This document shows, one piece after another, positions 1 through 14,559 of a DNA stretch of 64,000 nucleotides (positions are counted from its first letter, which is position 1; every line of letters starts with the position of its first letter). Under the pieces are notes generated by a model. That model saw only the letters and a program-made list of their open reading frames with translations. It was not told the DNA's origin and did not search any database. Both the position numbers and the translations under genes were made by a program. Origin of the DNA: Diprion similis (Eukaryota; Arthropoda; Insecta; Hymenoptera; Diprionidae); the NCBI RefSeq assembly GCF_021155765.1, contig NC_060105.1:3782001-3846000 (forward strand). The letters are read 5' to 3'.

Positions 1-2160
1 GAAAAAAAAAAAAAGAAAAAAAAAAAACAACAATCCTCGAGATTTAAAAATTCTCCGGAGCTCCTCTCTGAAAAACCGAAATTTCGTTTTCGTCATCAGT
101 CTTCAGCTGCAGTCCGATATTAAAACTTGATGTAATTTATGTCGCAGCTAGCATGCATAATGCTGTTTGTACAAAGCGGCTAGTGTCACGTGCCGACGCG
201 TGCCCTGAGCCACCAGCCCTTAATTCTTACCGCCTCTCATTGTTCGGGAAGGCCGACCACCCTGCGGGGGTCCTAGAAACTCGGTTACGGGTTCACGCCC
301 TCGCCCGACGACGCGTGGGAGATCTTTATTCGAATAAACCTCGGTAACCGATGACTGCTGACGGGCATCCGAGCTAAATCACTTTTTAATGCCGGAATAT
401 ACGATAAATATTACATCGGGAATTTCTCGCAGGTTTAAACTAAATATATATGTATAGAAGCCACGATTATAATAGGTTTAACGTGTTTTTGCTAACCTTG
501 CAAATTAGAATAATTTTCGAATTTCATGTTGTACAAAATCACGTGTTAAAGAGTTTATTGTCTCCCTATATCTCTTACTTTTGACCGTTTTCATTTGTTT
601 TCTGTTGATTTAAGATTTTTTTTTTAATCGCACGTTATTTTCTAGAGTGATATTTTCGGATGACTCCTTTTTGACATTTTTAAAAAATTTTTTTTTATTC
701 TTCGTATTTTTGTAATTGTTTGACTCGGTTCAAACAGATTATTTTAATCAGTTGTCCACATTCTCATAGACATTATTAAATACTAAAACTAATACTGATC
801 ATCATCTCACTCTGTATTTTTTTCACACCTAGGTACTCTCATAACTAAGAGACAATACAAATAATTATTTTTATCGATAGATCATTATTCCACAATCATC
901 TATAATCAATATAATTTGTCCAAACCGTATAAACTTTTAAAGTTAGAAATCTCGAATATTTGAAATTTGTATAAACGAATGACGTCATGTCGTTTAAAAA
1001 TTGTTATTTCGATGCATAAACTGCACTTGTATATCTTACACGCGGGTAAAATCGACAGCTGCACCAATTACTGGTCAGGAATTGGCTAATCTTTCGCGTC
1101 AGTGGATCGTGTCTGTACCTATCTGTGTATCGCACCACTAGATCCCCGGGCGAAATGACACGCGTAATCGTATAATCGGAACGCGTGTCTCCGCACGCGG
1201 CTTTGACAAACTCTTGCGCGCAAACGCCGTGGATAAACAGAAGACATAAATCTCTCTACTGCCCAAATAATTCGTTTAAGAGAATAGCTTAAAAGAATAA
1301 AAATAAAAAAAATTTACAATTTATCCCTACACACGAAAAGAAAGAATAATTCAATTACCTGTAGGATTTTGCCAATTTTGATTTTTTTTTTTTTTTTGCT
1401 TTTAATCAGATCGAGTTGCGAATATATTATTAAGAAGATCAATATTCTGTTTGAAGATATAAATTGTTCCCTTTTTTTAAATTTTTTGTAAATTTTTTGT
1501 CAACCTTCGAAGTGTATTTTGTATAACAAACAGGATGCAAAAGTGTTAATAATTTGCAGAACTGCCTCGGTATTCCTTACCTGCAGGCAAATACCGCATG
1601 GAACGATATCCTGAAGGAGGAGGGTAAGGAGGGATCATCTCCGAGTCCCTAATCCTCTAACAGGGTGCGCGCAGGTATTGGTGTTGGTAATACGAGTGTA
1701 GAATCGGGCATTCAAACGGACATCGTTCGCCGTTCCCACAATAGGGGTTACAATGGGCATTCGTATGTGGGGTGATGATATTGCCAATATTTGGTTTGAT
1801 TCTCCTGGCTACACGAGGCGAGGCGGAGGCGTCGGGCCGACGGTGCGAGCGACGGTATATTAGACGCGCGTGAATTACCATTTGAATACCTACCGCACCG
1901 CGGCCTGACGGTCACTCTTTGTTGCAAAACCTTCGCCAAACCTTCGCCAAATACGAGAGACCGAGTGACCCGCGTTGGCGAGTGTCCTTCTCGCGCTTTT
2001 CACAAGAGCCAGGCATCATTTCTGCAATTGTATTATCCTAGGCTTTTTCTTTTCTTTGAGATCGTTGATTTTTTTTAACTTTTCGTTTCGCTGTTTTCAG
2101 ACGAAAAGAGGAAGTTATGGTTTTAATTACCTGGAAAATGAAAATTTGACTTTTCACTAG
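1..2160. other. Gene-free intergenic DNA, left edge
   Basis: I see no gene here. Open frames are short and lack splice-flanked conserved segments. The stretch opens with an A-rich run (1-29). It alternates AT-rich DNA with GC-richer patches near 150-350, 1,020-1,230 and 1,560-1,990. The third patch carries a short tandem duplication of the motif ACCTTCGCCA around 1,929-1,950. The patches could be regulatory or old transposon remnants; the sequence alone does not decide. Confidence 0.55.
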
Positions 2161-2199
2161 ATCTGGAGAATCAGCGTAGTCAATAAGCTGAAAAAAAAA

Positions 2200-2580
2200 C
2201 TAAAATTATTTGGATTCTGATGAAAATTCGTACTCGTCGGTTTATTGGGTGGCTCATCTTAAATCTAAAGTCAAATTGCAAAATCCAAAATAGCGGAGCA
2301 ATATAGTTGTAAAAAATCTAAAAATATTCCGAGATTGGTAGAAATTGATAGACGAATGTTTTTTAGGTCACCGATAACGAATCAAAGGTCAAACTTCTAA
2401 AATTTGTAATGATGGATCCATAATAATGGTTCAAAATAAAAAAAAAACATATTTCCATGTAATATATGGTATCCGAGGGCTTTAAAATCATTAATAACGA
2501 ATCTGAATTTCTAATTCAGAGTTCGAATTGGACATGGTTCTTCTTTTTCTCTATAAACTTAGAATCCGCAGTGTAAAAAC
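2200..2580. repeat. Degenerate tandem repeat, unit about 115-125 bp
   Basis: Three diverged copies of one pattern can be lined up by eye. Each has a GGTSRCTSAT-like start, then an AAATCTAAAGTCAAA / GAATCAAAGGTCAAA-like segment, then a segment ending in an AT-rich tail. The copies begin near 2,250, 2,367 and 2,483. Identity between copies is low, so this is an old array or a chance resemblance. No coding potential is seen. Confidence 0.4.
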
Positions 2581-5500
2581 GGGAAGTTCGAGAGTTGGCT
2601 CATGGCCAGTTTAAAGTCGTTCGTTTTTAATTTTCTTCTCTCCCACCCTGTTTCTCCAACAGAAAAACCGCAGAGATTTCAGAGTGTAGGTATTATGCGA
2701 AAAGAGTTTGCGGAATGACTAACACCGACCCGATGCATTCGATCTTGCGTTAGAAAAGAGGCGGATTATTATACCCATGGAGCAAAATTGAGGGTGCGTA
2801 TTGTGGTAATTTTGCCAGTACCATGCGGTTCAGCCTGCAGTCGGACAACAATACAGAAATGAGAAAATATTGGCACAGTAGCTCTGAATGAAAATAGGTA
2901 AACAGAGCACCGTCCACTTTGCTGAACGATTTATACGAATCCCAGTAATTATTGATACAACAAATCCGACGCTTAACGTGTATCTTTTAGTTCCCATCCA
3001 TAAAAAATATCAAGTCAAAAAATCATCCCCGCACTATAAAATTGTGAAAAACTAAATAGTTTGATAAAATTTGATTCCCTTGGCGTGAAACGATTAAAAA
3101 TTACCCATCCACTCGGCGTATCTAACATATTCAAAACTCGATTCAGAAAAGAACCCTCTAACGAAGCCTGACGACACGCGGGTGACAGGTGGCCCGTGAA
3201 ATCGGAACAAAATTCGAGTGCAAAAGGCGGATCGAATCATTGAGTAAGTGTGGGCTGTTTAACGTGAGCAAAAAAATGTCGGTCCACCTTTTCGCCTCGG
3301 AGTTTCGCAATTTGAGGGTGAATTATTTGCATTCCACGGTCGTACGCAGATCGGAGATTCGAGGAGTGAAACGTAGGTACTTGTTTCGGAGCGAAAGCAC
3401 CGGCAAACGGGGCGGAGGGGTTGTTCCACATTTGCATACCGATGATCGAGGAGTTGGGTATGCGGTTGCAGAATTTTCGCGGCGTAGGTATACGTATAAT
3501 ACAATATGTATATATATATATATATGTACATACATACGCGTGCAGTGTGTAGTTACCTATATAATATATATATAGGTATGCGAGCGAGGGCGACGGCGTA
3601 TTTTAGCGTTTCGCGTTTGTTTCCATTTAAATGGTAATCGAGTTCATAATGTAATTGTATTCGCGCCTAAGCCCGGCTCACCGCGACGCCCCCGCTTCCA
3701 ACCCCCGGAACCCCCGTTGTGAGCGCTCTTGTGTGCGCATTGTTCTCGGTAACCGAACAACGTGCCCCTGGAAGGGAACCGGCAAAGCTAAGCCCACTTC
3801 CGAGCCGATATTCCTGGGGACCAACAGAGCCGTGCCATCACTGTGCGTTGATAATTTCAAATCAATTTTTCGAGTCGAGATTTGCAGATGAATCGTATCT
3901 GTGGACTGACAACAAGGGTAAGGCGAAATAATTCGGGAGGTCTGACGAGACAACAATGTAAATATGTATTTATCAAATTCATAGTTTCACAAGATGTAAC
4001 ACGTTGATTTTTCTATAAATGTATCTGCAGGAACCTACAAGAAACGGAAATACTAAAATTATAAGCTGCTAAAACCAGATGTCGAATTTTTATTTACAAT
4101 TGATTAAAGCAATTGCAGAGATTAAAAACCTGACAGATTCGTTCGATTTCATTCAACGATGGCTTAATTTGCTGAGAAGACTATGCCCTGCAGTTTTGAA
4201 CGTTGCAGTATCGTTACATGTTCGATTCTGATCGATAAAAAATAATATTAAACTGACCAGACTGAAAAAAGCGATCAGTGAAAAATTCTTTTCTTCACAA
4301 ACTAAGCCTAAATCTAGAGATTTTCAACTATTTGTCAAACGATTTAAAGTCAAAGATCAGCATGTAAGTTCTTCTTCGTAATTTTGATGTCTGTCTACCT
4401 CAGTATTCGACCATTTGGTAATGAAATCAATATAAAAAAGTGTTGAATTCCGACTCACCATCCTCCTCAAGTGTCTCATAAATAAGAACTCTAAAATCAC
4501 CCTCCGACGAATTATTTTTCACCGAAAATAACGCCGTGTATAAGAATACGTTAACGGAATTAGTCCCGTGAATAATTCAGACAATACACTTTCAGCGAAG
4601 AAAAATCTGTTCATTTTTGAGTATATCTAATTTCATAAAAAAAAAAAACAATCTCTACGTGGTAAAGATTTTTCTCAAATTAGTCATATCAACGAAATTC
4701 CTTTAATACTTTAAAAAAATTCAAATATTATCTACGTTACAAAAAAAAAAAAAGAAAACCTAAATAAAAAGTACCTCATCCCTCTCCTTAAAAAAATCCT
4801 TCCAAATCAAGGAGTTTCTAATCTTCATTCATTCGTGTGTACACACGCTGGTTACGCGGTTGGCCTACTTTGCTGAGATATTTGGCATGCATTCGCGCCA
4901 CGGAGACACTTGGTCACGAACGAGTTATAGAAGGCGGCAGGATCTAGGCGCCTACGAACAAGCGTTGATGGTGCAACACGCGCAGGATCACGAACCGCCG
5001 GTTTACCGGGGTCGCGAACGGGGGTCAGAGCAGGGCAGGGTCGAGGGAGGAGATTGTTCGAAAGGGGTTGCTGGCTGCGGCTCATACATATTCATCAAAC
5101 GCTAATTAATCATCGCCCAGCAAGCCCGCAGTGCTCCATGCGGCACCTCTCGGCTGCCTCCCTTTCGCGCCCTCTCGATGCTTCCAAAAATACGAGCTCG
5201 CAGCTCATCGTTTGTAAATATACCTGCAGTGCAAACACAGCGTCATTATCTAGTCGCTGTCTATGGATCGCCATCCGCGTAAAGAGGGATGAGGACCAAG
5301 AACACGTTTTCTTGTTTCGAAATCGTTTTTTTGTCCTTCTCTTTTTACAGTAGCCAATGTAAACGTTTTTTCGACACATTGAACGGTGATTTGCAAGAAT
5401 ACGTTTACAGGATTTGACTTTGAAAATTGCCTGACTTAAGCGAAATTAATGAAACCGTTTATTATTCTATAATACAGTGAAAAAAAAATATTATAATAAA

Positions 5501-7000
5501 ATTATTACAATAAAATCCTTATTATGTATAGGCATGTTATTTATTGATTCGAAAATATATATTTGATAATTCTGATGAAAATGATTATATTTCGAATGAA
5601 CTTTTCTTGATACTAGTAAATCATCATTTGAAATAATTAAATCTCGGCCTAAGGACTGTTGGAATGAATATAATCTTCGATCCGACTATTCTTTTTCCCA
5701 GTGTATAAATTATGAAATGTTTTTAGTGACCCAGAGAATCTGAATATGAAAGCGGGGAAATGCGATCGTGGTAATATAATTCGTTTAGAGTCACGGATAG
5801 AGAGATGGTTGATTTGAAAAAGCTTCGAACTGTGATAAACTTGCGAGTCAATCCATTTAACGCCTCAAACTTCCATCATATTTTTTTATATCTCACTGCA
5901 GGATCATTGACTCGGGAGATGAACGGCCGTTTGATCACCGGGAATACTGGATCCGCGATTCACGGGCATCGTAAAATAACGTAGTAAAACAAGAAAGTTG
6001 AAGTGTATTGAAGGCTGCAGGTTGTTATGGGAACGTGATTTGGAAATCGAAATTTTGGAAGAGAAAAGTAGAATTCGTCCAATTTCGTTATACTCGTCGA
6101 TATGCGATCATCGGACGATTTTCAATAATTCTTCAACCCATATGACGTCGTATTTCAATCTTCGTTGCGTAGGAAGGTATGTGGGGATCTCCATTCTAGT
6201 GCTCAAAAATTAAGTACAAAAATACGAGCCAGCGAAGAGACTCAAGTTTCGAAATAAAAATTTGAAAAAATTAAAGATTCGTTTTTTTTTTTAAATATTT
6301 AAAGCCGATCTACGATCATCCAGCACTGAATTCCAAGGAAAAGCATTCAACGATGACCCTAGTGCACATGCATGCACCAGCCATGTGCCCAACCTCGACA
6401 CGTACCTTGCAGGCGTTGCATTATAGCACTTGGCGCGGATAATCGGCCTGAATTGTTAATTCCTTAATCCTATTTGCCACTTTCATTTTCCATTTCAGGG
6501 GCACCGCACCTTCAACGGTTCAACCCCACTTGCTCACCCTCATCTGCGAGCCGTGAGGGGGTTTCGTGTGTCACGTGGTGCCGACGGGGGCTGGAGCTCC
6601 TCGTGTATAATTATATGTATATAGGTATAATCTATCCGTCGTTTGTTTAACACCCTGTACCGCAGGCTTTATCTCAGATTGTTTCATTCCTCGATATAGA
6701 TTGATTGAATCATCGAATATTTTTATAAAGTCCATGAAACGATCGACGACTATAATCATCGAAAGACGTGAAGAAAAACCTTGCATAAATTAAACAAGAA
6801 TAAAGTAAAGTTGAAACTGTTTAATAAATACCAATATCGATGAATTCGTTTATTTCCTATTTCAATATATCGAACTACAAGCAACGACCATGGATGAAGA
6901 CCGGAGCGTTTTTGAATTTCAAAAAATTTCACGCCTCCGCCTGAGGTGAGCTCATTCAATTGCTGAAGAAACGAACACAATCGATCATCCTTACGAAAAA
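2581..7000. other. Gene-free intergenic DNA
   Basis: No supported gene. There is a GC-richer patch around 3,150-3,950, with a short (TA)n and ACATAC tract near 3,507-3,575, and a second around 4,850-5,300. Open frames of 70-128 codons in these patches overlap each other on both strands. They have low-complexity or arginine-rich translations, as expected from chance in GC-richer DNA. Confidence 0.5.
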
Positions 7001-7260
7001 TTTACATGACATTGCCGTTCAAGCGTTATATTGGCCCTTTGGCGACGCGCGCCCTCCCGTCGCGGCGTCTCGTCCTGCAGGACAGATGCCGGGGGGTCCA
7101 TTTCGGCATACAGGATAAACGCAGGCCCGTAATATCTACCCCAGCCCTACACCGACTGCAGGGTGACAGTGGCTAACGTCGGACCATTTAAATGCCCCCG
7201 CAGAGAGCCCTTGGCCTTTTTTGGCCTCGTAAACCGGCTACATTAACACCGCGATTTGCC
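7001..7260. other. GC-rich island, possible cis-regulatory block
   Basis: A sharply bounded GC-rich block lies inside AT-rich DNA. It contains several CpGs and palindromic words such as CTGCAG, TTTAAA and GGCC. No open frame is convincing on either strand. A conserved enhancer or insulator is possible but is inference only. Confidence 0.25.
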
Positions 7261-7865
7261 GTTACAATCGCATTTCATTTCGCCAATATAATTGCTCAAC
7301 GTTAAGTATATATACGAATTTAACCCCCTCCTCAATGAAATTGGAAGAAAAAAATAATTGCATTTTACAATAACACCCATAACCGTAAACAACAATAATT
7401 CAACTACGCATTTTTATTTTTCATCTGAATCTCTAAAGTGACTCGTTTAAAGAGTTCACCGATTACACAATCTTGCATATCTAGGTAGATTCTCCCGGGT
7501 CTGGAGGGCCACAATTAAGCCAGACGCAGTGTCTCTAAACGCGTAGAGTATAAACCTCGAGTTGCGGGGTTCCATAAAGCTATAAACCATACCATAGTGT
7601 CATTTTATCAAGCACCATGCGCATTCTTAAACTATTTGACTTTGGTTTGTGATAGGTAGGTGTATGTACCTTTGTTTTTCTTACTTCATCCAGTTGCTGG
7701 TTGAAATGAAATGTAATGGAGTTAAAAACCTAGAATAGGTGGTATAATTCTAACGGGAGCACAGACCGCATAATGCACCTTAGGTGTGCACTCTATATGG
7801 TACACCATATAAAACCATAGACTATATAGTATACGCACTCCTCCGCACAGTATGTATCAAACATC

Positions 7866-7914
7866 GTATATATATATATATATATATAACCCCGGTGTTT
7901 TGACCGCGTGTGTG

Positions 7915-7951
<37 letters not shown>
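7866..7951. repeat. Pair of (TA)n microsatellites
   Basis: Two TA dinucleotide runs (about 7,866-7,888 and 7,918-7,951) are separated by a short unique segment and a TG-rich bit. Their translation gives the alternating isoleucine/tyrosine frames seen here, which are not proteins. Confidence 0.9.
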
Positions 7952-7953
<2 letters not shown>

Positions 7954-8547
7954 AATCACAGCAACAGATCGGCAGATTGCCGGTTGACAAATGACCGCGG
8001 GTTTAGCACCCGGAAGACATATGGCCACATAAAAAAGAGATATACAGGAGGTCGTCGATCCGATATTAATGGAGACCAAACACCACGCGTCGCTTCCACT
8101 CTCTTTCTCTCTCTCTCTTTCAGTCTCTCCTCTCCCCGGAGAACAGTATGCAGCATATCTCTACCGAGTCGTACACACCTATCTCTCTATATACACTGTA
8201 CTACTACCTTCGTCACGAATGCAGCATACGTGCGTGTGTATGCACAGTTTGCAGAACGCAGAGTCATAATATTATAATGCACTGGTAGGCGGTAATGCCA
8301 AGAATCGTCTGTGTACACGCGCCCATCCCCAATGGACAATGGGATGATCTATGGACTGGTGTTATAGAGCGAACATCGCGGAGTCAACCCTCGGAAAAAT
8401 GTTATATTGCCAGATCAGGCCCATCGCAAACAAGGCCCAACGAAGTACGGTGCCGCAGACCATCGCTGCATCTGTTCTAAGCCGAACCACGCCTCATCCC
8501 CTGAATGCCCTGTACAATGTGAGATAAATTCCAAAGTCGTGTATAAC

Positions 8548-9170
8548 TCATCCGATGTTTACCAGCAGACTATACGATAAAATTTTTGACACCCCTTTTT
8601 GCACGTGCAAAAAATTTTTCTTACAAATTTTCATTCTATGACGAGAATTTTTTCCATCTTCCGTCTCGTTGTCTATTATTATTGGTACCAACCCACGAAA
8701 GAAGAATAAGTTCACAAGGATGGGTGGCTTTTCGGGAAATACCGAAGAACCCTGCAACAACAGCCGGCTTTTCCTTGTCCTGCAGATTCCTTCTCCCCTC
8801 CGGAGAAAGGAGAACGTAATTTGGATGATTTTCGGTGAGCAAACAATAAAATTGGATTTGGTAAGCCTCTCCCTGTTCCATGGAACCTCGCTTCGCCAAA
8901 CCCCGCTCGAGGCGCGTGTCGCCCGCTCCCAGGGAATACCTTCACCTACCCCCGGACCTTTCTCCGAGGCCCCGAGTGTACAGACGAGGGAGAGGGGATG
9001 CTGGATATCTCTGGAGGTGCATATAAGGGTGGAGAGGATCAAAGAAGCCGTTGGCACGAGCCTTGCCTTCGAACCGTGACATATTAGCTAGAAATTGAGC
9101 CAGACAGGCACACGCGCAATTCTGCACCTTGCAGCCAGCCCCAATCCGATTCTGTACCCACTTGATCTAG
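8548..9170. other. GC-richer block with long overlapping open frames, probably non-coding
   Basis: A minus-strand frame of 169 codons (9,057-8,548) and a plus-strand frame of 136 codons (8,669-9,079) overlap. Neither translation resembles a family I know, and neither shows domain-like composition or exon partners. CT/GA-rich stretches and small palindromes around CTCCGGAG are present. I regard the frames as chance, with a conserved non-coding element or an old repeat as the alternative. Confidence 0.35.
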
Positions 9171-11321
9171 AAACGAGAATTGTGCGGCTACGCAGAGATC
9201 CATGGATACCGTAGAGCAGTTTTTGTGCTCACGATGTGCGAACTCTGATTTCCGTAGATATTATCTTTCAGTTTCAGTTTTGATCGCAAAATAAATCATA
9301 TTTTTTACAAATACCAGTAAAGTTGGGGGGGGAGGGGGGTCGATACAGCTTCGACGGTCTAAAATCATACCTATTTTTTGGGATGTTTTTTTTTTTTTTT
9401 ACAAGAAAATGAAAACACGTAGAGCAATTTGAGTTTGAGTGCTTTGTTATTTATAGTTTTAAGAACATTTTAGAATTTCAAATGACGCAGATTCGTCGGT
9501 CAATTTTTATCCGACCGACTTGAAATTTTGACACAATGTTTGAAATTTGTTTACAGATTCGAACTCGTAGCTATGTTTTGAATTTTAATCCGAAAAATTG
9601 TTTCTTCATAATCGTATATAATTGAAAAACAATTTTTGTCAAAGCTTGGGTTACGAGCTGGAACCCGAAAAGGTGATTTCAACTCTATAAATTGTTTACA
9701 TCTGTTACAAGCTGGACAGTGATTTCAACCCTCGAGTTCGGAGTAATTCGCTACTTATATGCGCCATACCACGATTTTGTTATTAATTGCAATGAAAAAA
9801 TTGTAAAATGTTCTCGAAACTATAAATAATAAAGCCTTGTAGCTTGAATTCCTCTAAGTGTTTTCATTCTCCTTGAAAAAAAACAAACCCTCTAACTAGG
9901 TGTAATTTTAAACCATGCAAAGTATAACCCCCCCCCCCCCCCCCCACGGGATCAGCTTATTCACTTATTCTAGAGCCGTCTTTTAACTCGTTTAGAATCA
10001 GTTAAAAAACAACAGTTATCAGTTTTCAAGTGGTAATAAATTTTCGTTAAAGTTATATGGAACCGATGACAAAGAGTCGATTAAATTTTATACGGTTGTT
10101 ACGTTATAGAGGCAGTAATTACAGCTGGTTTAATCATAAACCGCCTATCAAAATGCTTTGTCGACAAATTAACTGATGGTTCGATAGTATACATATAATA
10201 GTTTGTATGAAATTGAAAAAAATCTTTTCACAATCACCGCACAACGACAGTATTTGATATAAAAATTTATGATGTTACAAGTTCTGAGCAACTACGACTC
10301 ACCTATAGCTTATTGTGAGAGAAGTCCTCGCAGGCTCGGTGATACTAAGTCGAGGAGAGTGAACACTGAAGGGTAGTTTGGTAGCCATGGAAACCGGAGA
10401 ATCGACATTCGTATCTAGGCAGTAAAATTATGTCAATATACCGCGCATTGTTCTCTGCAACTTTACATTGTCGAAAAGAACATGCCGAGTTTCTTTTATC
10501 GGTATTGTTGTTGTTCTATCATAAGTTGAGAGAAATTGTTTTCATTGTTGAATTGTGAATAATAAGGAAATCGCGATGAAAGTAGAGAAATTTCTCCATA
10601 CTCACAGTGAAATTTGGAGAAAAGCAAGTTATCGTCCGCCTATATGAATCGGAACACGTTTCTCGTTACTGGCAGTAGCTGCGACTGTTCGTTATCGGCA
10701 AGGCTGCAGTTGCCTGTAGAAAATTTACTTACAGTCGAGTTTATACTCGGAGTGAGTTTCCCTGCACAAAAATATAGAAATTAAATTCACAACTTGGGTA
10801 TGCCATAAAATTGTTTATAAAATGACAATGTAAAATATTACAGTTAATATTCGGATATACTCACTGAAACTGAGAATCGATAAATTTATAAAATACATTT
10901 TCATGAAGATTTAATTAATAACAGGAAGTTTCATTGCAAAAGCGTTTATGGCATGTGTGAAATGATGGGCACGATAAGGAATAACGATTCGATAGAAAAG
11001 ACAACTATACCAATCCCGGCTAAACGATTGCAACGCGAACCGTTGTATACTTGTAGCGATTATAGCTGAATCTAACTCCGTAAGTGAAAGCGGTGTGAAA
11101 TATAAACAGTAATTGCTGACTTAGCGAAATACCTTTCGAGACACAAGGTACTTCATTCGGTTGTTGAATTAGCCAAGTGCCGGGAACCCTCCGCGCTCCG
11201 TCCAGCGAACACTGTTTTCCTGAACAAATTTTGCCATCCCATCGAACAATCAACAAATTAACATCAACAACAACGGATTATCAAACCCGAGGAATTTACG
11301 TTTTATCTATAAATCGAAAGA
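9171..11321. other. Gene-free region upstream of the P450 gene
   Basis: AT-rich DNA with no supported exon. It contains a poly-C run at 9,928-9,945, a G-rich run near 9,325-9,340 and a T run near 9,389-9,401. The P450 promoter and 5' UTR must lie in the right-hand part, but I cannot place the transcription start. The plus-strand frame at 11,177-11,449 is a shadow of the true first exon. Confidence 0.5.
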
Positions 11322-13680
<2,359 letters not shown>

Positions 13681-13880
13681 CACACATCTAAATTGGACCG
13701 ATTCGCATGAATTTACTCTGCCATATTATAATTAACGAAACCTGTGTTTGCAACAGCATGTCAATAATTTTATTCTTGAGCTATCGTGTGACCCGAATAT
13801 GTCCGCATCTTGTCTCGAGTGAAAGAAAGAAATAAGAAAATTTTATTCGAAATGTAACAGCGTAAATACAATTTCTTCAT

Positions 13881-13916
13881 AATAAATCCTCCCCATTTCC
13901 CTTTTTCCCTAATAAA
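13881..13916 (+). terminator. Probable poly(A) signals of the P450 gene
   Basis: Two AATAAA hexamers (13,881-13,886 and 13,911-13,916) lie about 200-235 bases after the P450 stop codon. No other good signal lies nearer, so they are the likely 3' end signals. They are assigned by position only. Confidence 0.5.
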
Positions 13917-13929
13917 TTATTTTATTAAT

Positions 13930-14130
13930 TTACACAGGTGTAAACTGTTTTATCATCGGAGTCCGTAGAGTTACCTGACTTATAATCGTCACACCAGAGT
14001 TTAGACCTTTCAGAATTAGCCTCTTTAAAGTTAAGTGAATTTTATCAGGAGCCATCGACATATGGTACAAGAAAATCAAGGTCAGTAAAACATTGAGACA
14101 ATCGATGCAAGGCGATGCGTCCGGCCACAT
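13930..14130 (-). CDS. Possible small protein, 66 residues, unassigned
   Basis: An ATG-started minus-strand frame beginning MWPDASPCIDCL has a hydrophobic N-terminal part (VLLTLIFLYHM) followed by a basic part. I do not recognise it. In favour: an AATAAA (complement of 13,921-13,926) lies just past the stop, and the frame sits between two real genes, divergent from ST7. Against: it is short, there is no homology I can name, and a GT that could be a splice donor lies inside it (after ...TIISQ). It may be a chance frame or one exon of a small gene. Confidence 0.2.
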   Translation of the reverse strand: MWPDASPCIDCLNVLLTLIFLYHMSMAPDKIHLTLKRLILKGLNSGVTIISQVTLRTPMIKQFTPV

Positions 14131-14559
14131 GCAACGTACCGATCGACATCTTCAATCACATCGTTAATAAATATTTAAAAGATGGCGCTACCAATAGATA
14201 AAGTAGATCGCGATACCTGGTAACAATATTCGGAACTACCCTCCTCCACACATGCGTCCCTGCTGTTGCTTTCCAATGGCTGTATCTGAGCAGAAACGCT
14301 GGCCAATAATTCTTGGTTAGTGTAAAACAATAGTTTCACAATATTTACCTGCAACAAGAAGCGAACAGTATCGTTAGTTGTAACGAAAAAAAAAGGACAA
14401 AATAATAGTACAACAAACAATATTCACATATCGGAAAAAAAAAACGGCAAGATAACCGGTGTGCTCTGCTAATTGTCGTAAACTGTGTCTGCATAAAGGA
14501 GCAGATATACATTTGACGTTTGGAGCGTGACAGAGAGATAATAACAATCCCGTTCATAA

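Noticed and set aside
7793-8277. Tyr/Ile-rich frames (65 and 141 codons)
   Set aside because: They are translations of TA microsatellites and CT-rich sequence.
8548-9079. Overlapping open frames of 169 (minus) and 136 (plus) codons as possible genes
   Set aside because: Both strands are open over the same GC-richer DNA, no family resemblance or exon partners are seen, and residue composition looks random.
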